Shown piece by piece: positions 42,778 to 55,291 of a DNA stretch of 64,000 bases; position 1 is the stretch's first letter, and every line of letters begins with the position of its first letter. A model generated the notes under the pieces. That model worked only from the letters and a program-made list of their open reading frames with translations, did no database searches and was not told where the DNA came from. The position numbers and the translations under genes are program-made. Source of the stretch: Neofusicoccum parvum (lineage: Eukaryota; Ascomycota; Dothideomycetes; Botryosphaeriales; Botryosphaeriaceae); contig CP087214.1 of assembly GCA_020912385.1 (NCBI GenBank), positions 310,001 to 374,000 of the forward strand. Direction: 5' to 3'.

Positions 42778-45493
42778 ATGGTGGTCGGGAGGGCTCCAGA
42801 CGTGGCGCCGACGGCAGCCACCGTTGCAAATCTTGCCGGTCTGCAGCAAAATAACGTCCTGCAGGGTCGAGATCTATTTAGAGAAGCTTTTCAGCACCGG
42901 TACGAAAACGACAAGAGAAACGACGAGTATTGGACGAAGCATTTGGATCGTACTTATGGCAAGACAGATGGTGAGTCTTTCAACGGCGGAACCTCACCAC
43001 AAAGAGACCCGTTCCGAATATGACTAACGTGTTTCTGGCAGCCGAGAGGGAGCGGTGGTTCAACAAGAAGTACGCAGAGTTACCTTCACCGACACGGAGG
43101 GCTTGGGAGCGTGAGTCGCAAAAACGTTGGGCGCGGCCGTGGCATACCGGGCAAATCAACGCGCTAGACGTGTACGCCAACGATGATGAGATTTACTACA
43201 CGAGGAGAGATGGCATGACTCCGCGCGGGCCAAAGGGGAAATTGGAGCGCGGGCGCTGGAGCGTGTCAGAGCGTCAGTAGAGCTTTTTTGTCTTTTTCTT
43301 GCATGCTCAGTAGACACTGCTGACTAAGGGACGCGCACAGAGACCATCATCAACGAGTACAACAACGACTATCAGCAACTCCATCCCAACTTTCAATCAG
43401 TATTTACGAAGCATGCACGGGCAATCAATCATGCGAGGGGGGAGACTTATGATGCCCCAGCGTACCCCGGGAGTACGAATGCTTGGCCAAGCGGACCGCT
43501 TCCGACTCCTCTGGAAGTGGTACTCTATGAGTCCGATATCGATTCCATACCAGCAAGCCATAGTACCCCGGAGAGTGATTGGAGATATGCAGGAAAATGT
43601 GGAGAGGGATCTTACGGCGCATGCATGGTCTACCGCCAGGTAGACGCAAATGAGCGGACACTTAGGGTAAGCCCAGCTCGATTGAGCAAGTTCTCAAATT
43701 GCAATGGTTTTGACTGAAAACATTCAAATTGGCAGACTATCGTTCTCAAGAAAGGCCGAGACGAAACAGACTCGGAAGCGAATGATCGAGAGCGTGAGAT
43801 GCTGAGTATAATTCGGCAGAATCAACACAGGAGCCAGTACATCGTGTCCTTTCTTGGCGGTAGGGATTCATTAGGATTTCTTCCGGGCACGACTTGGCTA
43901 GAGTACGCGCCATTCGGGAGTCTCGAAGGTCTCATCGATAAATATTGTGAACTTGAGTAAGCGTGCACACCAAGCTGTACCGAATGTGTTCGTTCCGCTG
44001 ACCCAGCTGAACAGGGCTGTCCTTCCGGAGCCTTTCCTCTGGTATGTTTTCCACTGTATGGCGGAGGCCATCCTCTTCATGGAGTCGGGCGTGACCGACC
44101 CGACTCAACCGGACGATCCAGCGTGGGTGCAAGCAGACTCCCCAATGATCCAGACCGATATGAAGCCCGCGAACATCTTGCTCGACACGCCAGAAACCAC
44201 GCAGTCCTGGGTCAGAATCTACCCAAAACCGCTGCTCGCGGATTTTGGCGGGGTGCTCCGGTTGAGCAATGCACACACCATTCGAGGACAAGGCGGTACC
44301 TGGGGATTTAATCCTTTCGTAAGTCAGCTCCCAACCATTCCTCTACTCCAGAACGCACACCTCGCCGCGACTCAGCAGCGGGCAGTTCCCCAAGTAGTTC
44401 CGCAGCACTTCTCGATCCGCCCACCATTCCCCATTCCCACCGCCGGCTAACCCAACCCCATCTCCCAGGAAATGATGGGGCCCATGGAGCAACGAATCGC
44501 CAACGACAACCGCAGAAAGGGGCCGCTCCGGCGGGCCGTGCCGGCGCGCGGCGAGCCGTTCGCGGCGCCGATCGCGGAGGTCAGCGCGATCGGGTCGGCG
44601 GCGTCGGTGTACGAGCTGGGGGCGACGATGCACAACCTGCTGACGCTGGACGCGCCGCAGCAGCTGGGCGACGCCGGCAACGCCAAGCTGGCCGTGCCGC
44701 CGTACTGGAGCGAGCAGCCGCGCCACATGGCCCGCCGCCCGTGGCCGTGGCGCGGCGCGTCCAGGCTGGCGCGGAAGGACTGGGGCGAGCAGCTGGAGCG
44801 CGGCCACGCGCGCCCCTTCGCGCCGCGGCTGCTGGCGGACGGGTCGTTAGTTGAGATGGAGGTGCCGAAGGAACTGGATGGGAGGGGGCGGTCGAGGGGC
44901 CAGTGGCGCATGATCGACGGCGAGAGCGTTTGGTACCCGTATTCGCCGGTGGGGGCGGTGAAGCCGGCGTATAGTGATAGGTTGATTGAGTTGGGTGAGT
45001 GGTGTTTCTCTGTGTCTGCGTTTGGCTTGTTCGCGTCTTCGTTTTGCTTGCCGTTGTTGCGTCCCGCTTTCTTTTCTTTTCCCCCTTCGTCTCTGGAGAG
45101 GGCGCTGACTTCTCGGCGGCTTTGCAGCGGGCAAGTGCATGAGTATGAACATCGGGGACAGGCCGACGCCTCGGCAGTTGATGCGGGAGACTCAGGCCGC
45201 GATGGACGATATCGCGCGGCAGTATCCAACTCCACCGCCGGCCGGCACCCCCGCGAGTAGGCAGACGCCGCAGGCACTGATCTTGCCACAAAATAAGGTG
45301 AGTCCCGCCATTTCGCTGATCACGGGTGTGAGATTCTTGCCGGGCTTCTGTGAGCCGTTGTGTCTGTTGGACGCTGTCCAAGTGGAGTTAAAGTCCGCTG
45401 GCAGCATGCCCGTGGTTCTTAAAGTGGGTGAAAGCTGACGTGGTGGATTTGCAGTTTCCTGTCGGAGAATTTGTATTGAATGACTTCACCTGA
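42778..45493 (+). CDS. Divergent protein kinase-like protein (669 aa)
   Basis: Eight exons: 42778-42970, 43042-43272, 43341-43666, 43736-43956, 44015-44318, 44469-44994, 45128-45297 and 45455-45493. They sum to 2010 nt and 669 residues. The kinase core has a glycine loop GEGSYG (229-234), a lysine in TIVLKKG (255/256), a catalytic loop IQTDMKPANILL (Asp372, Asn377) and ADFGG (Asp400). The usual HRD is QTD here, but Asp, Lys and Asn are kept, so activity is possible. The 30-residue insertion between helix E and the catalytic loop (GVTDPTQPDDPAW) and a Gly/Arg-rich insert in the C-lobe are unusual. An N-terminal helical region of about 200 residues precedes the kinase. I cannot assign a subfamily; fungal-specific divergent kinases with a similar layout are common. 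Confidence 0.75.
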
Positions 45494-46080
45494 TTCTGTC
45501 CATGGATCAATGGACGGTTCAGAGGGTGGTGGTGGAAGAGACGAGCTTTCTTTTTGCCCGCACATGAGGACACTAGGGTATGCTGTGTAATGGATCCTAA
45601 TTAGAATAGGTTTGAATCGAATCCGTGTTTTCCCTGCAAATGCTGCCGGCATCTCAAGCATGAAGAGACAACATCAAGGGAAGCTGTACCGCGAAACTGC
45701 TTGAGAGTTTGCGTAATGTCATGGCCGCATTCCTTCCCGTTTCTTTTTGCCTTCCCCGCGCGCTCCGCCAACCTTTGTACGCCAGCAGTGCATTCAAGTT
45801 CCACGCTCCCTGTCGCACTCGCTGTTGGACTCAATCTTTCGAGCATCAAATGCAAAAGTGCAACAAAAGTGCAGGTGCAAAAGTGCAGGTGCTGACAAAC
45901 GCGGCTTGTCTCTCTGTAGGCAGCACCCAAAGGGGCAGGGGCTGGTCCGTGCGTATTCTGCCCGTGGCGCAGCCCGACCTTGTCGCTGCCTAGTCTGCCT
46001 AGCGGCTTCCTTCTTAAGCAGATATCATCAAGCGTCCGCCAGCAATTTCCGCATTCATTCCATCCATTCTCCAGTCCACA
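45494..46080. other. Intergenic between kinase and DUF4139 genes
   Basis: Holds a short direct repeat of GTGCAGGTGCAAAA-type sequence near 45860-45890 and the leader of the next gene. No coding signal. Confidence 0.4.
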
Positions 46081-48429
46081 ATGTCCACCGATATCTCCAG
46101 CCAAGAATACCTCATCGACGATCTCCCGACCACCTCGGTCACAATTTACCCGTCCCGCGCCCATGTCGTCCGCGACATCACCGACGTCAAGCTTCGGCCC
46201 GGCCTGAACGAGGTCACCATTTACGGCATCACTCCCGCCGCCGATGAGCACTCCGTCCAGATCGACGGCCATGGCGCCGCCACCATCACCGACATGAGCG
46301 TCGAGCTCATCCCCAACCGCGAGAGATTCGCCGACCAGTTCCCGGACGACGAGTCTGATTCCGACTTCACGGATTTCGACGACGACGATTTCAAGTCACC
46401 TGACCTGAAGCTGCTGAGAGACCAGGTGAAGCAGCTGAGGGCACAGGCCGAGGCCGAAGAGGAGAAGAAGAGGTCGGCAAATGACCAGCTGCGCGTTTTG
46501 AACGCTTTCATTGAGTCGCTCAACGCGAAGCACAACGAACTTGACAGCGGTTTCGATGCCATCACATCTTATGGATCCAACCGTGCACGCATCCATGCCC
46601 AGTGGGTCCATGCTACCAACGAGATCGAACGCTTGCGGAAGATGATCACCAAGAAGGAGGCGAAACTCTCGAAGGAAGCAAAAGAAGAGCGTAAAATCAA
46701 AAAGAAAGAGAGGGAGGAGAATCAGAAGAAGAAGGCTTTGCGCCAGAGAGAAGCTCGGCGTATCAGAGAAGAGAAGGCGAAGTTCTGGCCGAAGAAGGTG
46801 TATTGTGTCAAGGTTTCGCTGGAAGTCGCGGATACTCCTACGTCTTCAAGGCGCACATCACTGGATTCACTCAGTGCTGACTTGGCTTTGAATGAGAAGG
46901 TTCCTATGGACGATTCGAATGAGAAGACCGCACGTCTGTCACTTTCGTACGTTGTCCGCGAAGTATCGTGGTCGCCGCGCTACAACGTCAATATTTCGTC
47001 TCTGAAGAAAGCTGCAACCATCACTTACAGCGCCGAATTCAGCAACAAGACGTCCGAAACATGGAAAGATGCTAAGATCACGTTGTCGACCTCGCAAACC
47101 TCTTACTCCGGCCTGGATGACACGGTGCCGGAACTAAGGCCATGGCCCATCTTTCTAAGGGACAAGCACACCTTCGGTAGTGAAGATGATGGCGTTACGG
47201 GTTTCTGGGATACCAAGTTTAGCCCTCAAGAGAACCTATCAGGCGGCAATTTCAACTCGTTCAAACCCGGTCGAGACATCTTCAACCGTTTCGAGTTCTT
47301 TGGCCCTGAAATTAGTGGCGGTCTTTTCGGGCAAGCTCGCAACCTCAGCGAGCACCAGCCTGCTCAAGCCCATGCAGCTTTTGGAAGGCCGGGCTTTGGA
47401 TCTCAACCAGCAACAACCGCTGGTGCGTTCAACACTACAGGCGCGGGTTTCGGAAACAACAATGTTGCGCAAGGCACCGACAGCACCAATACAGCACCAA
47501 TACAGCCCCGCACTGGAGGATTGTTTGGCGGAAACAACAACAACAATAATGCCCAGCAAACCGGAGGTGGACTCTTCGGCAGTAGCAACAACAACAGCAG
47601 CAATGCTCATGCCAGCAGTCTTTTCGGCGGCTCCGGAAACAACCCCGCACAGCAACAAAGTAGCTCCGCATTTGGAGCTGCGTTCCCACCTCCTCCCCTC
47701 CAGCACCAAGAGACCACTTGGGAAGACTCCGGCATGACCACCGCCTACGAGCTCCCCAGTACGCGCACCCTCGCTCCCTCGTCCCTGTCCCGCCGTCAAA
47801 AGCTCACCACCATCTCAATCCCGCACATTGACCTCTCCTACATCACCATCCCCAAGCTCCGCAAAGGTGCCTTCCTCCGCGCTAAGCTGCGTAACCCCGC
47901 TGCGGCGGACGTGATTCTCCTCAAGGGCGCCGCCGGCCTCACGCTCGACGGCTCCTTCCTGGGCAACGCCTCGCTACCGCGCACTTCACCCGGCGAGCAC
48001 CTCGAGCTCGACCTTGGCGTTGACCCGGCCATCCACATTGCATACGCACCACCCTCGCTGTCCCGCAGCACCCAGGGTCTAATCAATCGCGAAAACGCGG
48101 AGCTCTACTCCCGCAGCATCTGCATCACGAACACGCGTGCTGCGCCTGTAAGTGTCACGGTGCTCGACCAGGTGCCAATCTCGGAGCAGGAGAGGCTGCG
48201 GGTTGACATTTGGGAGCCAAGGGGGTTGGTGAAGGGAGGGGGGAAGGTCAAGGCTGGGCAGGCGGCGGCGGGTAAGGAGGGAGCCGGGAAGTGGGGGGAG
48301 GCGACGGCGGAGTTGAAGGATGGGGCGGAGGTGGAGTGGACGGTGCAGCTGGAGAAGGGGAAGAGCTGCACGTTGCCGCTCGAGTGGGAGGTTAGGCTGC
48401 CGATGGATAAGAAGATTGCTTTTGCTTGA
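46081..48429 (+). CDS. DUF4140/DUF4139 (mucoidy-inhibitor-A-like) protein with FG-repeat linker
   Basis: Intronless, 782 residues. An N-terminal DUF4140 domain begins TTSVTIYPSRAHVVRDI and runs to about 115. A long charged coiled coil covers about 125-245 (KEERKIKKKEREENQ). DUF4139 starts near 255 with VSYVVREVSWSPRYNV-like strands (LSYVVREVSWSPRYNVNIS) and ends in a beta-rich block (VEWTVQLEKGKSC, then LPLEWEVRLP). Between the strands sits a linker (about 414-540) with LFGG, GGLFGS, GAGFG and SAFG units and poly-Asn, like nucleoporin GLFG/FG repeats. The family occurs in bacteria and fungi, with no established molecular function. Cytosolic; no signal peptide. Confidence 0.92.
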   Translation: MSTDISSQEYLIDDLPTTSVTIYPSRAHVVRDITDVKLRPGLNEVTIYGITPAADEHSVQIDGHGAATITDMSVELIPNRERFADQFPDDESDSDFTDFDDDDFKSPDLKLLRDQVKQLRAQAEAEEEKKRSANDQLRVLNAFIESLNAKHNELDSGFDAITSYGSNRARIHAQWVHATNEIERLRKMITKKEAKLSKEAKEERKIKKKEREENQKKKALRQREARRIREEKAKFWPKKVYCVKVSLEVADTPTSSRRTSLDSLSADLALNEKVPMDDSNEKTARLSLSYVVREVSWSPRYNVNISSLKKAATITYSAEFSNKTSETWKDAKITLSTSQTSYSGLDDTVPELRPWPIFLRDKHTFGSEDDGVTGFWDTKFSPQENLSGGNFNSFKPGRDIFNRFEFFGPEISGGLFGQARNLSEHQPAQAHAAFGRPGFGSQPATTAGAFNTTGAGFGNNNVAQGTDSTNTAPIQPRTGGLFGGNNNNNNAQQTGGGLFGSSNNNSSNAHASSLFGGSGNNPAQQQSSSAFGAAFPPPPLQHQETTWEDSGMTTAYELPSTRTLAPSSLSRRQKLTTISIPHIDLSYITIPKLRKGAFLRAKLRNPAAADVILLKGAAGLTLDGSFLGNASLPRTSPGEHLELDLGVDPAIHIAYAPPSLSRSTQGLINRENAELYSRSICITNTRAAPVSVTVLDQVPISEQERLRVDIWEPRGLVKGGGKVKAGQAAAGKEGAGKWGEATAELKDGAEVEWTVQLEKGKSCTLPLEWEVRLPMDKKIAFA

Positions 48430-49871
48430 TGGCAGGGGTCTGCTGGTGCGCGGTTAGGAAAATGATCTGAGGGTTTTGGAATATGGCCAGGGATATTGAG
48501 AGGGCTTGGCTCAGGTATATAGGTTCAATATGAGATTGGAAATAAGCAGACATACCGTTTCTCACCATTTCTAAAGCGGAGCTTTTTCTATCGCTGTGCA
48601 AAAGGAATTAAAGGGCCCATCGGGATGTTGGGCAGAACGGCTAAAGTTGAATAATCGGTAGGATTTTTATCTCCTTTACAGTCCGATAACAGAGGTAATT
48701 GAGTCAATTCTATATCACTAACAGAAGATGAAGTTTCCGAATATAAGCTTCAGCCTCACCTTTTGTGTAAGCACCACCCATCCCAGTCCAATGTGAGTTG
48801 CAACACCATGGTTCCGTCAAATCAACATCATGGACCATCACTTCAGAGCTCATGATCCGATGTTTTTCCATGGAAAATGCATCATGGCATGTGTGCAGGA
48901 CTCTCAGTAAGTGTTCGAGAGCTCGTTGTTGGATCGAGCCCCACCTTCCAGGCCGCAACGTGGCGGGGATCTGCAGGCATTGCTGGAGCCTTAGCGAGTC
49001 CACATTGCATGCAAGGATGAACTGTTCCCGGCAGAGAAAAGGGCTGATATCGAACATTGAGAAAGAAGGAGAGACGCGCTCTGATTGCATTGATATAGAT
49101 GTCTGCGTGGCAGTTCCTCAGCGTTATCTCAAGCAGTGGTTCAAGAAGTCGTTTCGTGGTCTCGGCAAAGCCGCGTCACTGAATTCGCAAAGCCGCATCG
49201 GAGCTTATTCCCGCCCGCCATGCCCGAACCAGTTAGACTTTGAGATCCGCTCGGAGCTTTTTCAGGACTAAGGCGGGGATCGTGATGCCAATTGGAGAAA
49301 CCGGTTGAGCCTGGGTAGCTGACGAGGCCTGACAGGCCCGGTTGGGACGCCTTAGCCGCCCCTGAACCTTGCCTCTGCTCCCCACGCGCATCATATTCTA
49401 ACCTTCCCCAGGCCACCTTACAGATCAATCATCTGTAGCGCAGATGCGGAGCGGGAACGAGGATGAGCCGCCATGGAACCTTACTCCTCTTGTATGCTGC
49501 TCCGTCTGAGGGTTCCCAATTGAATGGCTTACGCAAGCTCGTCTACGCATGAAAGCGACGCACACTGGTCCACTGCTGCATATCTTTGCCTTTCATACTT
49601 CCGTCTTTGCTAGAAACGACTAGCGTGTACGCGTATACAGCAAGGCCAATGGGGTCCCTTTGCAGCAGAATCGATTGCAGTGAACATGATTGGCTGCGTG
49701 CACCTGTGTACCCCGATACGGCACCCCTTCAACGCACCTCACCTGGACTATAGAATTCAACACTGTTGCATATGTGCAATTAAACATTCAAAGACATGAA
49801 GTATAAGATGGAGAGCCTTCTGGATGCCTTTATTCCTCAGGACAGGAGGACTTTATTCAGAATCAGCGGCT
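48430..49871. other. Intergenic, promoter of the tyrosinase
   Basis: About 1.4 kb with no supported gene. Short chance frames only. Confidence 0.4.
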
Positions 49872-51057
49872 ATGGGACTCCTCAAGTTCGCTGCGATCGC
49901 TTTGTGTGCCTCTACCATTGATGTGGTAGGGGCATCGCCTCTTGCTAAACGAAACGGTACAAGTACCTGCACAACAAAGAACCAACGGAAGGCATGGTAA
50001 GAATCCCTCATCCATCTACCCCGGAATTCCCGACTAACCCTGCAACCTCAGGCACAACCTCAGCGACACCGAGAAGGCCGCGTATATTGACGCCGAGCTC
50101 TGCCTGATGTCCTCTCCCCCGAAGCTCGACATCGAAGGCGCCCAGAACAGATGGGACGAGGTCATGTACGCCCACGTCGTCCAGTCCAACGTCATCCACG
50201 ACGTGGTAAGCCTCAAACACCTCTCCACCAACACTCCCAAAAGACCACTAAACCCGCAACTCAGGGCGCCTTCCTCCCCTGGCACCGCCTCTACATGCGC
50301 GCCCACGAGCTCCTCCTCCAGACCGAGTGCAACTACACGGGCGCGCAGCCGTACTGGGAAGAAGTCCTCGACGTGGGCGCGCTCAACGAGTCCTCGGTCT
50401 TCGACCCGACGACTGGCTTCGGCGGCAACGGCACCGGCACCGACGGCTGCGTCGCGGACGGGCCCTTCTCCAACCTGACCCTGCACATCAACCAGACGGC
50501 CACCGGCATCGACTACTGCCTGAGCCGCGACTTCAGCGCCGCCAGCTTCCAGACCGCGAACCAGACGTACACCGACGCATGCTACGCCAGCGCGGACTAC
50601 TCGGAGGCGTGGCTGTGCTATAAGAAGAACCCGCACACCGCTGGCCACGCGGGCGTGGGGGGGACGGTGAGTTGGCGTTTTCTTTTCTTTTGCCGAGACA
50701 GTCCAGGATGCCTTGGCTGATTGACGGTGTGTGCAGATGCTTGATGTCGTTGCCAGCCCCGGAGACCCGCTGTTCATGCTTCATCACACCAACCTGGACC
50801 GGCTGTGGTGGCTGTGGCAGTCGGCGAACCTGTCGGCCAGGCTGACGGATATGACGGGCCGGAACGTGCCGCTGACGACGTACCTCGAGCAGAATGATTT
50901 CGAGTATCCCGGTGCTGATATTCTAAATTACGATGGTGACCCAGCGAACGTGACGACGCTGAACCATAACTTGTGGATGGTTGGGCTGATCCCGAATGCT
51001 ACTGTGGGGGATGTGATGGATTTGGGCGGGGATACAATATGCGCTGAGTACGTGTGA
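49872..51057 (+). CDS. Secreted tyrosinase/polyphenol oxidase-like type-3 copper protein
   Basis: Exons 49872-49996, 50052-50205, 50265-50666 and 50737-51057 give 333 residues. A signal peptide is followed by SPLAKR, a kexin site. Copper site A is H83, H91 and H100 (YAHVVQSNVIH...FLPWHR). Copper site B is H217/H221 (HTAGH) plus the pair in MLHHTNLDRLWW. The intervening ACYASADYSEAW segment is Cys-containing, and multiple Asn-x-Thr sites support secretion. It is much shorter than melanin tyrosinases and has no C-terminal lid domain, matching the small secreted fungal tyrosinase-like subgroup, some of which act in RiPP or phenolic pathways. Substrate unknown. It sits alone in a gene-sparse region. 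Confidence 0.92.
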
Positions 51058-54000
51058 GTGAAGGTATAGGGGCATTGGGTGGGAATGATTGCGGGTGTTG
51101 TGTTAATGTTCACGGAAAAATGATTGATTTTGAATTTTGCAGTACAAAATATTTTCCGTTCTTGTCTCTCAACGCACTTTGGCCATTCGTTTCATGATTG
51201 AGTGTTTTCTCCATTGAGCTCGAAACGTACCCTCTTGGCACACTCTCCAACGCTGTGAGGAGAATGCTTCCACTCATCATGTAGCGGGCAAGAAAGGCGC
51301 GTTCAAAACCTCATTACTGTCTTCCCATCAACCCACTATGACGGAGTAACATTTTCCTCTACATTACGACTTCACCATGTGCGTTCACTTAGTTCTGTTT
51401 TTTTCCATTCCATATCCTTGGTCAACTGCTACGTAGCACAGCTGGGGCTCGGCCTCTCTATTTCAGCTGGAAGGAGAATGCCTCTGAATACCTTGCCACG
51501 CCGCAGCACTTCTATGGATGAACAATAGAGGATTGGGTATCCCTTGGAGACTCGCAATTGACAGCACATCATCGGATGTGAACAACACTCTACTCATGCC
51601 GTGACACCTGCTCAAGAACTTACTTCTTTGAGGCTCAAATATGTTCCACCAATGCACGACCCCAGGCCGTATACATTGATGTTTGATATGGCCCACGTTT
51701 CTATCCATACATGCCACGTGTATCAAATTGCTGTGAGTTTACATGGGGCACGCCGGTGAGTGCGTAGCATTGCATATGAGGCGGGAGTGGTACATACAGA
51801 TCAGGATGGAGATCGGCGCATGCCAATCGTCAACTTACCAGCTTTGACCAATCTAACACAGACAAGTATCAGTTGTGGCATGTCAATCAATCCATGTGTT
51901 CTAGCTCCAGGGACTCTGGCCTGATCTTCATAGGCAGCACTTGCCTCCCGGAAGACCTCGTGGCGGATTCATGGACGTTTCCAACACCCCTCAAGCTAGC
52001 TCGGCGATCCAGACTCCGCCTTTTATGAACTGCACACCCTTCAACTGATGTAGCTGGAATGGGGGGGAAAAAAAAAAAAGGCACATGTGGGGAACTTGAC
52101 TTTCAATGAGATCCTCGAATCTGGAAGTCAGCTCCGCAAGCTGCCACGTGCAATCCCGATTGGTCAGATTCGTGGTTCGGTGATAATTCGTCAGCCACCA
52201 GCCCGCTTCCCGGTTGTGCGTGCATCTGTTCCGACACTGTGGAACGATTCCTTGCATTCCTGCCCGACTCTGACAGCACAAGGCTGACGTCCGAAATCTG
52301 CCGCCCGCATGCGTTTGAATAAGGTACGCCTGCGTTGAAGCAAACATGAGGCTGAAACACAGCAGGCACGTGTGATTCCATGACTTTACTTCCTTCGCAA
52401 TGCTCCTCATATACTATTGAAGCGTCAACTTACTCAGATAATTGCACCTACTGGGCAGGAGCAATGTTCAACAGCATGCATTTACACATCACCGCGTTTT
52501 GTTGGCAGAATCTACATGCTATCAAGCTCTCCGCTGAAGGTTGAACTTTGTACATGGAAAAGATCATCTCGACAACGTATGCAATGTAGAATTGTCTTGG
52601 GTAATCTGCGTTGGGCAGCACTTCCGAGGGGTGGCGATCTTATTGGCGTGAGCTTCCAACAAAATATGGCCGCTCGGTACAAGTCTGGCCCCTCCGCTCC
52701 TTTCGCTTGAAGCGAGGCGTTGCGCTGGGGCCAGACAAGCTACCGCAACAAAAACGAGGCAGTATGTCAGCCTGATCATTCCGCATCAGCCGACTTCCCG
52801 GCATCCGCATTTACTGCCTGCATGCACAGCACACAGCCGATCTTGCATACCTTGTCAATTTCTCTGGCCGTGATTGGGTATCAGATGAGAGCTCTGCCAC
52901 CTTCCCCGCGGCCATGCTTGCGCTGCCTTGACGTTGACGAGATAGGAACCGCAGATAGCTTTACCCTCTCAGACCTGAAGTATCCCACCTTTCTTTGTGT
53001 AACATGCAAGTCATAAGCGCAGAATCGTTCCATGCGTCGACTCACTGTCAAGTATGCGTTGGCAGTGATGTTGATTCAGACCTTCCACATCCCTCGTGCA
53101 CTCATAACAAACCTTTGAGACCATGATGCCTGAGCTGTCCGACCCGCCTCAAAACATTTGTTTTGCTTTTCTCACGCTCGCCCTCTCTGGCGTCTGACAG
53201 AAAGTGAGGCAAACCCAGAATGTCCTCTTTTCAACAGCTCAAATCACAAAAGCACCCGAACATGGCACCTGCACAATGGGGCAAGCAGCCTCTTGGGATG
53301 CAGGGCTCACAGGTCAATACACAGCCTCATTATTGGGTGTCCGTAGGGCTAATGTGGCGCAGGCTTCCGGAAAACCACAAGATTCAAGTGAGCCAGATAG
53401 GGGCAGCCCTGGAAAACCAGTAGAGATACCCATGGTTCAAAGAGAGAGGGACATATTGGGTGTTGATCAAAGGATTAGTGGCCCACGAAACCAACGACAA
53501 ATGGAAATGAGGCGGAGATCGTCAAGCCTACGACATGCAGTCAATCGGTCAATGCTGCAAAGACCGCTCCACTTTCAGAACTTCGAAAATGGACGGGGCA
53601 AATCTCGGAATTGTCATGACCCCATGCCCACCACTTGTATCCAGATACCCAAGCTCGAGTGGCAAAAACCGGTGTCGGAGCCTAAAAACGAGCGGAAAAC
53701 TTACCAGCATCAGAGTGCATTTGCAGAACAAAGGATCGGAACATGGAAATCCCGGCATTACCGAGGCTGAACTCATGGATACAGGGGGCATCCAGAAGCT
53801 TTGCAGGAAGGAGTTTCAAAAGCTATTCTCTTATTGTTGTCGTCTTTCTTCATCTCAAGATACCGTGGGCCGCCTTATTTCATTATGAAATCACATCTGC
53901 ATTATCAAACTTCAACTACGTGACTACTGGCCCCTGGATAGTCATGCTCCCTGTTTGTGCCATTCCAAGTAGAGAATGCGTCAAAGGTGATGGTTTACTG

Positions 54001-55291
54001 GGTAGAGATCAGAAATACTGTTCTTTACCAGACTGTCCACAGGGGCTGTTTTTAACATAGTAGACCTACGGGTGATTGAGCACTTGGGAGGCAGTCGGGA
54101 GTACGTAGAGCGAGAATTGCCGATGCTGCACGCGACCAAGTAACGACGTTACACAGAGCTCGGCTGCGGTTCTCGTCGTGCAGAAGCTTGGACGGAGAAA
54201 AGGCATTTGATGCCATACGTTGGCCGGCTCAGCCTGGTGACCGAATTTCCTTAAATCAGCTAGCCTGAGCCACTAGCGGGACACGATCTGTAGCGTTCAT
54301 TCCAACAGGGCCGCGAAATCCTCCATTTCATCCAGTCAAGTGCCCACTGCCGAGGGTTGCTCGGAGGTGCGGTGTTCTTTCTTTGTACACACGAAGAGCC
54401 CTGTTCTCTGATGGTTCGTGCGCATGCACGCCCTGCAATTAGCCTTCCGTGTGTGCTCCTGCTTCCAGCTAATGAGATGTATGGGGTTCTCATGCACGAG
54501 AATTGAGGCAACCGATGCTCTTATCAAGGCCAACCCGGATTGCAGCCCACAATGTGCCAAACGGCAATGTGCTCCTATTCCCGGCAACCACGTACGTTCA
54601 GTATGTGCTGCGCCTCGGAATTGCAAGCTGTGTGTCTGGCACTCAGTGGTCGCTTCAGCAGCTGACTTCGCCAACAGGCGACACCCTCAATCCTACCTCT
54701 CCAGTGATGGGATTTCGCAAGGCGGCTGTGCCACCGCACGCAGCCAGGGTAGCTGCCCGGTAATTGGGGGACGAGCGGGGTCCGGACGATCGCACACACG
54801 CCCTGGGTTTTGCCTTATGTTGCCTGCTTTTTCTGCAGACAGTAAATGCTGCGTAACGCGTCCGCACTGCTACAATTGGGCAGGTGCGAGGCAAGATAAA
54901 CGGCTCGGTAAGACGGACGTTCAGCTGACCGCTACAGACAGAAGGCTGATCTTTTGCAGGGAAACTCAACCGGGAGCACCCACCTACCATCGGTAAAGAG
55001 CAATCAAAAGACCTACGAGTGGCCGCCACGGTCGCGTATGCTCAAGGAATCAAAACAATTGCCGCTCGGGACTTAGACCCCATAGTTGCCATCCCTTGCA
55101 TCTGCATTCACCGCACTGGACAAAACCTCAACACTGCCCCCCCAACGGTGCCCGAATGCGTCTCTTTGGTCTCGCCCCGAAAGACAGCTTGAGAAGTGCC
55201 CCACCATACGTAGCGGCTCGAATATAAGGTAATTTCGCTCTTCAAGGCCGTGGAGACGCAATCGCAGTTCAGATTTTGCTGATACTCAATA
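51058..55291. other. Long gene-poor stretch, 4.2 kb
   Basis: No supported gene. A run of A near 52070 (GAAAAAAAAAAAAG-type) is a plain homopolymer. Long open frames at 53.2-53.9 kb overlap in several phases, which points to base composition rather than coding. Degraded mobile DNA is possible, but I see no transposase or terminal repeats. Confidence 0.35.

Noticed and set aside
53204..53888. Long open stretches in two phases on the plus strand, one with only two stops over 223 codons
   Set aside because: Two phases are open at once, so the lack of stops reflects base composition. No family resemblance or splice chain was found.
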